From assembly GCA_036245805.1 (NCBI GenBank), contig BTRK01000002.1, positions 36,314,661-36,378,660 of the forward strand: a stretch of DNA of 64,000 nt, given 5' to 3'. Under the pieces are notes generated by a model, which saw only the letters and a program-made list of their open reading frames with translations, was not told the DNA's origin and searched no databases. How positions within the stretch are numbered: position 1 is the first letter of the stretch; every line of letters starts with the position of its first letter. Below, piece after piece: positions 10,631 to 22,739 of this stretch. Source of the stretch: Pristionchus mayeri (Eukaryota; Nematoda; Chromadorea; Rhabditida; Neodiplogasteridae). Made by a program: the position numbers and the translations under genes.

Positions 10631-12784
10631 AGATACATCATAGGGGGTGGGGGAGTGAGACCGGAGCATCCCCGGAATGGGAATGGATATCTGCAGGGTA
10701 TGGGGTTGCAAAGTTTCATCACTAGTTCGTGTTTTGTCGTTGTCAGAGTTTTAATTTTGGATTTCATTTCTGCACACATCAGATCAGTGATTGTTTCTCT
10801 TAATTTTTATCTTACAGGCGAGCTCAAAATCACATTGATCGCGTCTCTATCCTTGATGAATATTTCTTGAAACCGATTTAAAAATTTCTCGATAGTAGTC
10901 CAGCTTTCCTTTTATGATTTATTCCGGAGTTTCAATGATCCCGTTCATGCGTATAGGTTAAAGATGAAAGCATCCACACCCGATTTACATGAAATTTGTT
11001 TCCATGTTTTTAACATGCTGCAGGTCGGTTTTCACAGATTATATTTGTTCCTTCATCGTCATCGATAATCCCCATCGAGCACTTTTGTACATCCTCGGTA
11101 CGTAGTTACCATTCCCTAGTAATCTGAATCCCGCATCATTTTCTCCCTATTTTCCATGAGAGTGCTCACTCTACGGCGATGCGTCCTCATGTTTATTGAC
11201 GAATCCCGATCTTTAGAGATCAATGTCGGTCTAGAAGTGATTCGCAAACAGAAACCAGGTATTGTTGCCCCGTCGACACTCTTCTGTTCGCATGAGACGA
11301 GAGAAAAGAGCATAAATGTCTCTCATTTTATGCTATCTAGTCTCGAGTTTCTTTTCACTATCGCTTTCGAATTATCTTCAGTGATTGATCTAATATAATG
11401 CAAATGTTTCTGTAGTTGTTAGCAGCTATAAATGTTTCCTTATTTAACATGTCTGTGAAGAAAGATTAGTTTTTTATTGTTATTGTTTTCACCGCGGGAA
11501 TCTCGTCGGAATCAAATAGGCAAAGGCCTTTCGATTATTGAAATTTTGTTGAAACATAGTTGAAGCATAATTTGAAAATACCGTTTTCTAACAGGAGCCT
11601 CTCTTTCCCGACAGTGAGAGTGCAATGTTTGAAGAAGGATGTTACTCATACCCGAAAAGTTTAGACTCTTGCCGAACTTCTTTTTATGTCGTAAGAGATC
11701 AACGAAGAATTGGCTCAAATTCTACAATGACTCATTCATAATCAAGCTACTTTTACTCACTTTTGATATTTTCTCATTCTTGGTTCTTTTTCTTCGAACA
11801 GTTTTCGCACCGGGATACCTCCGGGATGTTCGTACCGAGATGTCTATCCTTTCTCTCTCTTTTCTATCTGACAAGCGAGACAGAGTGTGGGAAATGAAGA
11901 GAGGCAGACGGTTGCTCATCTCTACGGAAATCCTCACAGTTCCTTCCGCCACTTCTGCTTCCCCAGCCACGTTTCGGGCCACGATTCGATAATATTTGAT
12001 CAGGCTGGATGAGAATCGCGAGCGTCTATCGCTTCTCTCCTAACATTTCATTGCATTCAGTTGGCGGTTGCATGGCATCAAAGATGGTATCCACGCCTCT
12101 CTTGCTGAATCGTATTCATCTCAAGCTTACTCTTGCTACTCTATGCGGCATCAGTCATGCGCCATCCGTCGCATCCATCAGTCGGCAATTTCATGGCTTT
12201 CGGGCCTCTTTCCCTCTTTCTTTCGGTGATCCTGATCTTTCCAAAATTCTAGTCCTTGCCTGTCTATGCGCTTGACGTTTGATTACAGGCGCTTAGAAGG
12301 AGGGATTCAGTCGACAGTTGTAAGGCATCATAGATGGCATCCAATTTTATCTATTTTCATCATCGTATCTCCAGCAACCGAGTCATGTGCCACTACTATC
12401 CCCTGAGTCTCATTAAAGGTGATAATGAGCAGCATCCCTCTCTTCCCTATTCAATCGGCAATTACACGATTTTAGAGACTCTCTCAATTTCTTTTCGACT
12501 ATCCGAACATTCCAAATTCAATAGTTATTAATTCATTTATTTCACCATCGGCAAGCGCAGACTATCGAAACGAGAGTCATCTATGTCAGAAGATTCATCT
12601 TTGAAACTCATTCGAAATTAGAAATTGAAAAAAACTTAAAGTATGCCTATGAATTCTACTGAGAAAAATATAACCACTTGTCTCCTCTTAATTATTTACC
12701 GGCATGGAATGAGGATAGTCGTTCCTCTCTTCTCGTCATCCTCCGCCACTTCCGTTCGTGTTTATGGTAGAGCGTGCGCTGTCT
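10631..12784. other. No gene recognised
   Basis: The DNA is AT-rich with no conserved exons. A half palindrome with AGTGTGGGAAATGAAGAGAG lies at about 11875-11905. The motif GATGGCATCC recurs near 12082 and 12330, suggesting an old local duplication. Confidence 0.45.
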
Positions 12785-12860
12785 GCGCTCTCTCTATTTC
12801 CCCTGCTCCCTCGCCCTCTCTAACCGACGCGAGAGCGTGTGCGATTCGAGGAGAGCAGTG
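12785..12860. repeat. CTCTCTCG palindromic element
   Basis: GCGCTCTCTCTATTTCCCCT and GCTCCCTCG on the left face GCGAGAGCGTGTGCGATTCG and AGGAGAGC on the right across CTCTCTAACC. Confidence 0.7.
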
Positions 12861-14231
12861 GAGTCTGTTGCTATTCTAAACAGAACGAGAGAGTGAGAGA
12901 GGTGTCGATTATTGCGACCAGATGCCCTGAAGGGGCGAAGAATAGAGTTAATTCCTTCAAATCATCGTCCAAATACTGTTATTCTTTCGAATCCAGACTC
13001 CTTTGATCACCGAATTAATACTAGAGATGGCATCTAGGCTAGCTACTATCAACCCTCTGCGCGATCTATCTGGTTGAGTAGATAGAGGGCAACAAAGAAG
13101 AGAAATAAGAAATCACAAATACTGCCTCTAAGGATCGCCGTTTATGCCACTCTCGAGCCAATTTCCCCCATCCAGAAGCTTCTCATTTCCGAGCCCGTTG
13201 TCTCTCGCTCTGCAATTATTCACCTGCGCGAGAATACTCATTATCCCTCACCCGCTCTCTCCAATTCCCGTGCTCTCTACTTCTCTCTCGTTCTGCTTCG
13301 AACCAATTTTGATTGCGAGAGAGGTTACCTCAAGTAGCTTATTCCAGCTATTCATGAGGAATCAGGCTTCGATAGGCTGTTCCTCTTTGATCAACTAGCT
13401 GAAAGCCATCTCGTATACTACTGTCTCGCACACAATTAAACGAGATAACAATAGCGATTTTCTTGCTACTCATTACATGGATGCTTCATGAAGGCATACT
13501 GCAAAAATATACCTTACTCTCTTCCGTTCCCACTCTTCCTCAACCAAGTTTACGCATGAGCGTGTTTACCGGCGATAGGCAGACCGTCTTTCTCATTATT
13601 GCTGTAGCAACCGAGAAAAACAGTGTGCGCGGTAAATATATGTCTAGCTTTAATTCTTCGTCTGCTACTGTCTAGTCTCTACCAAGATAGTAGATCGTTC
13701 CCTTATAAATCGAAAAATGTTTCGGAAATGCAAATTAAATGTCAATCATGTTTCATAATATATTCAATTATCGTCAGAGATCGTTGTAACTGATCGCGCT
13801 TGGATGCCGTAGGGAAAATTGATACAATTTTTCAAAAAAATATGCCTGCTGTAGATTGTGTCAATATCTCTCTCTGTTAACAAAGAGTAGGCTTCTCGCA
13901 TTTGTTTATTCATGTTTGATCTGTATTTAACAGTAACTTGCACTTTTGGCATTCTTCATCCTCCCATTATTGTCTCGATTTGCCTCTCTTGCAGTCAAGC
14001 TCACCAATTTTCCACGTTTCCTCTCGTATTTGCTCAGCTTTCGCTCTCACTTTGCCAGACTTTTCAAAAGTTTGCGTCTTCCCGATTCCTCTCCCGTTAT
14101 TTCGCATTCTTTCCTTTCTCTTCATACTGTTATGATTCTCGGAACTCAACCTCAGATAGTGTATAGAACGAAGAGACAATTACACGAATTTTGACATATT
14201 TTTCAACTCTACTAACACTGTCCCTTCTCAG
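12861..14231. other. No gene recognised; possible signal-anchor stretch near its right end
   Basis: No family similarity is seen. Around 14188-14250, in frame with the candidate exon at 14232-14367, the sequence encodes a hydrophobic run (ILTYFSTLLTLSLLSLLTI). That would suit the Golgi signal anchor of the downstream glucuronyltransferase, but I found no in-frame ATG or convincing acceptor for it. Confidence 0.35.
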
Positions 14232-14367
14232 TCTCCTAACAATTCACCGGTCTCGAATCGATCTGAGAGAGGCGGATTTATGGAATTGGAGGCCCAGTGA
14301 ACATCCTTGTTCGATTCCCCCGGCGCCTGATTCCCAGTGCATGATCAAAGGCGCGCTGGCGTACTTT
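14232..14367 (+). CDS. Candidate 5' stem-region exon of the glucuronyltransferase gene
   Basis: A branch-like CTAAC plus pyrimidine tract and CAG precede base 14232, and GTGAGT follows base 14367. The exon is 136 nt and reads one base plus 45 codons in the only open frame. It ends in phase 0, which is the phase required by the first secure exon at 16392. The product contains PCSIPPAPDSQC, plausible for a short Golgi stem. Base composition is richer in G and C than the surroundings. No homology supports it, a foldback element separates it from 16392, and no transcript evidence is available, so this is a prediction only. Confidence 0.35.
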
Positions 14368-14616
14368 GTGAGTCAACGCAAAGAATGCAATCAAAACGTA
14401 TTTTTTATACTGAAAATTAAGCTTTGTTAAGAATTTTGTCTTGATGAGCAATTGTATCTAGATTCATGTCGATATCGCTCCATTTTCGCCCAAGGACTGG
14501 GGGGATTATTGGGAAAGGAAAGTGCAGTGGTGTAAACAAAACCGGAGTAAGCAGAAAGTGCGAAACCACAAACCACATACATATGTGCCAACTATCTAGT
14601 CGATGTCTGAACATAT

Positions 14617-16186
14617 TTAAGAGACCCTCCACGAGAGAACGTAACAACTGTGCAGAGGCCCACGGATTGTGAAAAATTCGATAATTTCCAAACTTTTTTC
14701 CTGAAGTGTAGGTACCGAGTGCTGATTGACGGCCGTAATAGCTAAGGTCAGAGGTCGATTTTGAAAAAGTTTCAGATACCCCAGTTTTTGGGGTCGAAAA
14801 AGTTGATATCCCAGAATGATATGACAAATACATATTCTGGTGTATTTTCACTCGTAGATAACGAATTTGCATGTTAACATGCGAAAAATTGAGAAACAAA
14901 ACAGCTATCGCCAAAAAAACAATTTTTCGACAACATTTTGGAAGATAGAAAAAAATAGAAAAATTTCGGAGTATTCTCACCACGATTTTCGAAATCTACG
15001 CAAAAAACTATACTACATCTGAATTTTTCAGATTTTTAAAAAATACACTTTTTTGGAAAGTTGATTGAAAGTACGCCAAAGTGGCCTAAATGCCATATAG
15101 GGCGTCAGGTAATTATGAATATTGGGCCAGTTTTTGCATCCATTGGGCTAGAAACAGTTCTAAATTAGTAATAGTAACATTTTCATTGTGATAGAACCTA
15201 AAAAAGCGAAAAATATCAAAAATTCAAAAACTCTTTTTTTGTTCCCTAGTTGTGAGGTCAAAAATTAAACATTCACAAAGTAAGCCGGACTAAAGATTTT
15301 CTGATGTATTTCGACCCGTAGAAAACGAATTTGAACATATTTTCGCATCAAAGCGAAAAGTAAAGTTTGTAGGTTCAAAAATTCGTGATTTTTAGCCAAA
15401 AATCAAGGTTTTTTGAGACATTGGCAATTGAACGTGTATTGGAAAGCTATATTTGTATTTTTTTCTGATACTACAGATCGGTATCAGCGTGATAAGCTTT
15501 CATTTTTACGTGTTTTACATCAATTCTTTGAAGAAAAAAATTCCACAAATCATACTCATGGGTTCGGCATGAAATTTCAGAATTTTCAAGCATTCACTTT
15601 TCAAAGGTTCCACATATCTCAAAAGATGGAAAATGTTATGTTTTCATGTTTAAAACTGTTTCTAGCCCAATGGATGCAAAAACTGGCCCAATATTCACAA
15701 TTACCTGACGCCCTATATTGCATTTAGGCAACTTTGGCGTACTTTCAATCAACTTTCCAAAAAAGTGTATTTTTTTAAAAATCTGAAAAATTCAGATGTA
15801 GTATAGTTTTTTGCGTAGATTTCGAAAATCGTGGTGAGAATACTCCGAAATTTTTCTATTTTTTTCTATCTTCCAAAATGTTGTCGAAAAGTTGTTTTTT
15901 GGCGATAGCTGTTTTGTTTCTCAATTTTTCGCATTTTAACATGCAAATTCGTTATCTACGAGTGAAAACACACCAGAATATGTATTTGTCATATCATTCT
16001 GGGATATCAACTTTTTCGACCCCAAAAACTGGGGTATCTGAAACTTTTTCAAAATCGACCTCTGACCTTAGCTATTGCGGCCGTCAATCAGCACTCGGTA
16101 CCTACACTTCAGGAAAAAAGTTTGGAAATTATCGAATTTTTCGCCATCCATGGACCTGTTACGTTCTCTGGTGGAGGGTCTCTTAA
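14617..16186. mobile_element. 1.6-kb foldback (long inverted repeat)
   Basis: The left arm (14617 to about 15160) begins TTAAGAGACCCTCC. The right arm (about 15655 to 16186) ends GGAGGGTCTCTTAA, and the arms match at high identity, for example GTACCGAGTGCTGATTGACG against its reverse complement near 16085-16102. The interior stays weakly symmetrical. Both ends fall on TTAA, but this may belong to the inverted repeat and not to a target duplication. The 188-aa minus-strand ORF over the left arm shows no family signature. It is a non-autonomous DNA element in or just upstream of the glucuronyltransferase gene. Confidence 0.85.
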
Positions 16187-16391
16187 GACAACATCGATTC
16201 ATGTTATCGAAGAGTGGATTTCACTGATAGGATTTTTTAAGAACAATATCAACAATTTCATGTCTCTGAGGACCTATGAAACGAAACTAGTGAGAAAAAT
16301 TGTGTACAAGAGATTTTGCCTGGAACCTGCATCTAGGCCAAATTAAACCGGATTTAATAGATTAATTAAGGCCAAATATCTTTAATTTCAG

Positions 16392-19300
16392 CTGCGGGCG
16401 CCTAGCCCGAAGCAGCTCGGACGCAGCTCCGGCTGCCAGAATGCGATGCACTACGTGAAGAGGTGAGTGAATGAGAAATTAAATAAATTAATTATTAAGT
16501 TATTAAGTTATTTTATATTTATTCATTGACCTGCAAATTAACCATATATCAATGTTGCCTTCAATCTTACTCAGTTTGTAAAGCGCGTGAACGCATTTCA
16601 CTGTATCGATGAACTCACCCTTTGATGAGACAGAAAAAGAAAAAGAAGTGCCTAACAACAACATAGAATAAACAATTTATTGTTTTCGTGCTTCTTTCAT
16701 TAGCAAGTGAGACACGGGACGAAAACAAAGAAAGAGTATTCAGAACAGGAGAAAGCCAGAAAAAAAGTATTTAAAAAACAAAAACACGCAAAACAACAAA
16801 ATTGTTTTTAGATGCCTTCCGTTCGTGCTGTTGTCTGTGCTCGCGTTTATTGTGATACGGAGTTCGACAGCGTCAGTTTTTTTTCGCGTATATTATTATC
16901 ATTAAATCGACGGGTTGTTCGCACCTTTCCCCATGAGAGTGATGAAGTAGCGTAATATGATCAGATAATTTAATTGATTTAAAAATACAATTTTTAGTCC
17001 TAAGCGCGCCTGGGAGTTCCTGCAACCGCCGCCGGCGCCATTCAAGCAGCCCCAGAGTCCGGAGGATCCAGAGGTGAGAGTTCAAAATACAATCGGCCTG
17101 TTTAATCTGTCAGAAATGTGCGAGAAAAAGTTGCGTAAAAAGTTCGCGAACTTCTGATTCTCTCCATTTCGCATGCTCTCTCTCTTTCTCTAACCAGGTC
17201 GATGAAAAGTTCACGAACTTTTCGACGAACTGTGTTCGAAAATCATACTTTTCTTTTGTTTTACTTACTTTTATAAACTATTTTTGCTTTTAACTTATGA
17301 TTTCTTATAATGACAACCTTCCCTTAGCTGGAATAGCTTCAGAATACAGCGTAGTGAAAGTAAACAGGGTTGGAGTATTTTTTTCGAAAATGGGTCACCA
17401 CTTTCCCCACCCTGTAATGTCAAGCTATTCCATCAGAGGGAAGGTTGTTCTTATACGCAGTCATAAGTTAAGAGCAAAAATAATTGATAAAAATAAGTAA
17501 AACAAAAGAAAAGTACGAATTTCGAACGAATTAATGCCGGTTTTTAACGAACTTTTCAAGGAGCTGCGTGAAAAGTTAGAGAAAGGCGAGAGAGCACGCA
17601 TTCTTGAGAGAGGGAAAAGGAAGTAAACAATCACTGCTTCCTTTTCCCTCTCTCAAGAACGCGTGCTCTCTCGCCTTTCTCTAACTTTTCACGCAGCTCC
17701 TTGAAAAGTTCACGAACTTTTCGACGAACTATGTTCGAAATTCGTACTTTTCTTTTGTTTTACTTATTTTTATCAATTATTTTTGCTTTCAACTTATGAC
17801 TGCTTATAAGAACAACCTTCCCTCTGATGGAATAGCTTGACATTACAGGGTGGGGAAAGTGGTGACCCATTTTCGAAAAAAATACTCCAACCCTGTTTAC
17901 TTTCACTACGCTGTATTCTGAAGCTATTCCAGCTAAGGGAAGGTTGTCATTATAAGAAGTCATAAGTTAAAAGCAAAAATAGTTTATAAAAATAAGTAAA
18001 ACAAAAGAAAAGTATGATTTTCGAACATAGTTCGTCGAAAAGTTCGTGAACTTTTCAACGACCTGGTTAGAGAAAGAGAGAGAGTACACGAACAGGAGAG
18101 AATCAGAAGTTCGCGAACTTTTTACGCAACTTTTTACGCAACTTTTCTCGCACATTTCTGACAGATTAAACAAGCCGAATGTAAAAAACAATCAAATTGA
18201 ACTGACCCGAACCAAGTATGTTTCAATCTTACGGCATAATGTGAAAGAAATTGTATTTTCCGATTCGCGTTTGGTAGTGTATAATCACATTTAAAAAAGG
18301 TATTGGTGACTTGCGATATGTTTCGGGCAAAATTCACGACCTATCATTTAGTTCCTCCCATTTAACCGTCGAGAAAGAACCACATGCGCAGAGAATCCTT
18401 CTTATGTTTCACATTTCATCCCATAGCTTGACAACTTCGCAGTTAGGTTTCGCTGAAACATTTTGTCTCGAAACTGTGATCTAGAACGATTTCAACTTCC
18501 CTCCTATCTTGCAAAATCTTCAAAATATACTTCAGTCGCTTTACTATTGATCGCATCTTTTTAAAGAAATATGAATTTTAATATTTGATCTTTGATCTCT
18601 CAGGCCGGTCCAACCATCGTCGTCATCACACCAACGCACAAGCGACCCGAGCGATTCGCCGATATGACGAGGTTCTATTTTTTTATTTGTTTTTGTTTTG
18701 ATTGTTTTCTTATTGTATTATTGTTATTGTTGTTCAAAAAGACCTCTGCAGATTCTCACAAACGCTCTCGCACATCAAGAATCTGCACTGGGTGGTGATC
18801 GAGGACGCGAATGCGACGGTTTGATCTTTGATCTTTGATCTTTCACCTTTCGTAAACTGGATTGCACGATGTCAAAACCATGAATCTTTAAAGAAGGAGT
18901 GTCAGCAAAGTAAAATTTTTGACGCTATCATAACCATGACCTAGACAATCATCCATCGATCATAGCGCGAGCTAAGAGGATAGGCAAAGGTCAATCGCAT
19001 AGCTCAGTGGTAAAGCAGTCGCCTCGTAATCGGAAGGTTGCGTTTTCGAATCCCACCGGTTTTTTGAAAAATCTTCTAGATATTTGAATTCCCGCACGTC
19101 CCTTTCCTTCAAGCCCTTTTTGGCTTTTTGTCAACTAATGATAACTCGGTTCAAAATAGTGATACGCATTTGAAATTTTCAGAATCTCTTATGGTTGGTT
19201 ATGACAACGTCAAAATTTCAACTTTGCTGACAGCCCTTCACATAAAAGGAACATAAAAATAATTTTTGATAACTCTAGATACATTTATCTTTTATCGATA

Positions 19301-21756
19301 GGCGTACTGAACCTTGATCGTTGATCTTTAATTGAATTGTCATATTATCAAATAACATTTTTTCTTGCTTGCAAATGCAAAACTTTAAAAAACAACTAAT
19401 TGGAGACAATATGTTTGCAATTCACTGTTGGCTTTCTTTCATATTTTAAAGGAACTTCTTTCAGTCGCCTGCCGTCGAGAGAATTCTGCAGCGGTCCGGC
19501 CTGCCGTACGTCTACTTCCACGCGACGACCGAGCCGGGCATGCCAAGTACGTGTTCTTGTTTGTGTATTTATTCCATTTAGAGTTTGCGGGAAATAAATT
19601 TCTTCCGTTCACTTGCTTTTTCTTTAACTCAATACGCTTCACCATTGTGATATATTGTAGAGGTTAGTAGCTAGAGCGATTCTGGAGCAGATCGTAGTCT
19701 TTAAAAACATATCAATAAATAAAAAATATATTTAATGGTATTATTTGCAGAGCGAGGCTGGACGCATCGCAATCGCGCGTTGCAGTTCGTCAGGGAGAAC
19801 TACAAGGTTGAACATTACTTTTCTTAACTCCTGACTACTCTCAGTCTGCAAGAAATCCATTGTATCCTCATAATTTACAAATGCATCCATGTAAAAAATA
19901 ATTTCATGGATATTTCCGTGTTTGAAATACAAACATAGTCATTCCAGGACTACAAGAGGGGCGCCGTCGTCTACTTCGCCGATGACGACAACTCGTACGA
20001 CATCCGCCTCTTCGACAAGTACATCCGGAGAGTGAAGCGATTGGGCATCTGGGCCGTCGGTGAGTCGGAAATTTTTGGAGCAAGTTATCACTAGAGTTCT
20101 CTTATTGGAATCTTATTGGAATGAATTGCATATTTTTCATACTTGTTTCACGTGCACTATATAGATCATATATATAGTGCACATGAAACATATATAAAAA
20201 AGATCAATTAATTCCAATAAGAGAACTCTAGTTATCACTTTGCTTGCTGACACTGCAAATTCGGCTTGGAAATGTATGGTGCTTTAAAAAATATAGAGAA
20301 TTTGAGACTTTGTGAGCATTAAGATAAAAAATTCCCTCTTTGGGCATCTGAATGTATCATTTGATTTTGTTTATCGCATTATCCAGGTCTCGCCGGTACA
20401 GCAGTCGTCGAGGCGCCACGAGTAGCCAACAAAACCATCGGTTAGTTTTACCTTGATGATAAGTTTTCAAACACAACTAAATTTCCATGAAATGTTTTTT
20501 TTCGTAAATTTCCAAAATTTGTCACCTCAAAACTGTAATTAACCAGTAAACTTGGAATCATACGAACATCGGTGTTACTAATTATTTCCAGTCGGTTGGG
20601 ACGTCGTCTTCGCTCCTGGCAGGGCATTCGCCACTGACATGGCAGGATTCGCGCTCAACATCAACGAGATCGTCAGGGTGCCGACGTGAGTAAATGAACT
20701 TGATCTTTGATCTTTGACCTCCCAGCAAGATCGGAATACAGCAAAGATCAAGATATTGTAATTAGAGTTCGCGATTCTTCGAACGAAATCGTTAGGGAAC
20801 GTACCTAAATCAAGGAGGATGATCTTTGATCTTCTAAAGATATCTAATAGAGCCCGTATTAAAATTAGGATAGTTGTCATTTTGTTGAGCAATAGCCGGC
20901 CAAAGAGCAATTAGAAAGGGAAACTTACTCCAAATTTGAATTGCGCGTGAAACCTAACCTAGTCGTGATTTTCATGAGTTGAAGTCGAGTCGTTCACTCT
21001 TTTTGGTTTGTACGAGATGATATTTTCGACACGTATGATATTTTCGGCACGGTCGATACTCTGGGAATAAATAAAATAGTTTCACATAGATCTTATTTTT
21101 ATCTTTTGAATTTGTTTCATCTGTGAGGCGGCATTATTAAGGGTAATCAGTGCCGATGATCATATAACTAGTCTGTAACCTATTTATGCAATACGGAGTA
21201 AAAATGGAATGGATGCTTAGATGAAAATGTATTCTCTTATTAATATAAATAATTTTTGAAATTTCAGCGCCTCCTTCTCCCAGAAGTGCTCGAAGCAGTC
21301 GCCCGAGACCTGCTTCCTGGCGCAATTTGGCATGAAGGTGAGTGATCTTTGATCTTTGAACGATGACTACAACATGATTTGTGATTTCGAAATTCAAAAC
21401 TTTGGAGAATGATATTTGATTTTTCTTTGATTTTTAAAATTTATAGAAGGAGGAAGCGGAGCCGTTCGGTTTCGATGACGACCCCAAGGAAGTGAGTGCT
21501 TGCTCGGTGTTATTTATTCCGCGTACTCTAGTCTTACTGCACAATTAGTTGAATCGAGAAGATGAAGTCCCAATAATTCGAAATCGATAGCCACAGGGAC
21601 ATGGGTTTCCTCGCTTTAAGTTAGCTCAAGAAATCAGTTTGTGATTATTTTTGTGCGTTAAACCTACCGTATCCCGTCTTTCAGGTACTCGTTTGGCACA
21701 CAAAGACGCGTAACATCGGCACTCGAGGTTCCGCCCACGGTTACGTCGTAGAATAA
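16392..21756 (+). CDS. Beta-1,3-glucuronyltransferase (GT43), 12 exons, 5' end incomplete
   Basis: This is a family 43 glycosyltransferase, which transfers glucuronate from UDP-GlcA to galactose in the Golgi lumen, as in the proteoglycan linker (C. elegans SQV-8 and GLCT relatives). Exons are 16392-16462, 16998-17073, 18604-18671, 18752-18818, 19465-19546, 19751-19806, 19948-20059, 20387-20440, 20592-20685, 21268-21337, 21447-21491 and 21685-21756 (TAA). All junctions are GT-AG and keep phase, giving 288 residues. Visible motifs are TPTHKRPER (about residues 58-66), [17 protein letters not shown], the metal-binding ADDDNSYD with DDD at 152-154, DMAGFALN (211-218) and the C-terminal VLVWHTKT. 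The Glu in SPETCFL aligns with the likely catalytic base of human GlcAT-I. The membrane anchor and start codon are missing; 14232-14367 is a candidate upstream exon. Introns carry several elements. Which paralogue it is cannot be decided. Confidence 0.93.
17092..18180. mobile_element. 1.1-kb nested palindrome in an intron
   Basis: Arms 17092-17623 and 17637-18180 are near-perfect inverted copies with a spacer of about 13 nt. Outer ends are TCGGCCTGTTTAATCTGTCA and its counterpart TGACAGATTAAACAAGCCGA. Each arm is itself an inverted repeat: TTTTCTTTTGTTTTACTTA and CAACCTTCCCT reappear inverted in the same arm. Copies of the CTCTCTCG half-palindrome flank the centre. The two identical 67-aa ORFs are by-products of the symmetry. 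The element lies wholly in the intron between 17073 and 18604. Confidence 0.9.
18892..19240. mobile_element. Foldback MITE carrying a tRNA-like module
   Basis: The left end near 18892 (GAAGGAGTGTCAGCAAAGT, then a TTTTTGACG segment and CATAACCA) matches in inverted orientation the right end GGTTATGACAACGTCAAAAT followed by ACTTTGCTGACAGCCCTTC. Length is about 349 bp, inside the intron 18819-19464. A tRNA-like sequence occupies 18993-19062. No clear target duplication is visible. Confidence 0.75.
18993..19062 (+). pseudogene. tRNA-like sequence inside a foldback element
   Basis: A canonical A box, TAGCTCAGTGGTA, begins at 19000 and a B-box-like TTTTCGAATCCC lies at 19043-19054, at tRNA spacing. 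The anticodon stem around CTCGTAA does not pair and the T stem is imperfect. I read it as a tRNA-derived remnant and not a functional tRNA. An anticodon CGT (Thr) would be implied if it were one. Confidence 0.55.
20092..20230. mobile_element. hAT-like MITE with 8-bp target duplication
   Basis: A perfect 20-bp inverted repeat, TAGAGTTCTCTTATTGGAAT, bounds a 139-bp element. The flanking direct repeat GTTATCAC is present at 20084-20091 and 20231-20238. The TAGAGTT-type terminus and 8-bp duplication are typical of the hAT superfamily. The centre contains the further inverted repeat GTGCACTATATA...TATATAGTGCAC. It lies in the intron 20060-20386 and has no coding capacity. Confidence 0.88.
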
Positions 21757-22459
21757 TTCGGCTACCGTACGCGCCGTGGAGTACTGTAGCCACACCATCC
21801 TCATCACGGTGCCTGATCGTTGCCCAATATCGTATCCAACCTATGCTACTACCTATATTCCGGTTACTGTAGCCTTACTGCACATCTATCTTGCGCCACC
21901 CGGTTACTGTAGACGCTGAAATACTCCATCTATGGGTATTTTCAGCTATTTAGTCCAGAGTCTGTTCCTTCCGGATTCCTTTGGTTGCCAATTGTCAGTT
22001 TACATTCATGACCGCTACGTTGTTGCTTCAGCTCAAAAGCCTTTATCCAAAAACAAACACACGATTTATTGTATCTGCCCCGGGTTTCGTAGATTGATGT
22101 GATAGGAATTGTGTTCATTGCCAATAGTGTAGATGTCTGCGTCTCTTCCTTTCTCGTGCTCTCTCGACTTCTCTAATCGACGAGAGAGCGTGGGAAATGA
22201 GGAGAGTGCTCGAACAGGTTTTGTTGTTATTGTAACGCAGAGAGTGATACGGGTTGCCGAGTGAGTTCCCTCTTTCCGATGTATCGATTCCTTCCAGCAA
22301 GGATCTGTGATAAAGCAGGATTCGAATCAGTTTGGCATTCGTGTCAAGCAATCTCTAATCTATGCAATAGTTCGAAATTCGAGTTACTTTCTCTTCATTA
22401 GGCACAGCTCGGACGGTTGAGCTGACAAGGAAAGGCCACCAGGGTAGGTTGGATTTTTT
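21757..22459. other. Intergenic region downstream of the glucuronyltransferase
   Basis: After the TAA at 21754-21756 the sequence contains several CTACCGTA and ACTGTAG motifs and one palindromic element at 22138-22211. I see no AATAAA close to the stop codon and no further exons. Confidence 0.5.
22138..22211. repeat. CTCTCTCG palindromic element
   Basis: GCGTCTCTTCCTTTCTCGTG plus CTCTCTCG on the left faces CGAGAGAGCGTGGGAAATGA plus GGAGAGTG on the right over the centre ACTTCTCTAATCGA. Confidence 0.78.
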
Positions 22460-22701
22460 GAACGAGACATAGCGGGATCGAAAGAGGATCAAATTCTAAG
22501 AACTTCTACGTTTTTCATATCTGCTAAGGACACATGTGGATGTCTGCGCTCATAGTTGGGAGAGGTGTAAAACCGTCAATTTCTCAGGCTATGTTCCGAA
22601 ATTCCACTACAACCCAACCGTCCACAGAGGCCTTCAGCAGACATGGAAAACGTAGAAGTTCTTAGAATTTGATTCTCTTTCGATCCCACTTGGTCTCGTT
22701 C
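22460..22701. mobile_element. 242-bp foldback just upstream of the lone satellite monomer
   Basis: GAACGAGAC at 22460, GGGATCGAAAGAGGATCAAA and TTCTAAGAACTTCTACG on the left are repeated in inverted orientation up to GTCTCGTTC ending at 22701. Arms are about 80 bp with a few mismatches. No coding potential is seen. Confidence 0.8.
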
Positions 22702-22739
22702 CAAAGAGAGAATAAAATGAACACAACTAAGAAGTGCGT

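Noticed and set aside
11639..11992. ATG-initiated 117-codon ORF with a hydrophobic stretch (IIKLLLLTFDIFSFLVLFL), considered as the glucuronyltransferase anchor
   Set aside because: It is 4.7 kb upstream of the first secure exon, has no phase-matched splice link that I can see, and ends in the CTCTCTCG-type repeat.
14417..14983. 188-codon minus-strand ORF
   Set aside because: It covers the left arm of the 1.6-kb foldback, shows no family signature, and a partial copy appears in the other arm as expected from symmetry.
17297..17963. Two identical 67-codon ORFs in inverted orientation
   Set aside because: They are mirror images in the two arms of the 1.1-kb palindrome with no independent support.
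18993..19062. Functional tRNA-Thr (CGT)
   Set aside because: The A box is good but the anticodon stem does not pair and the B box is altered, so only a tRNA-derived remnant is supported.
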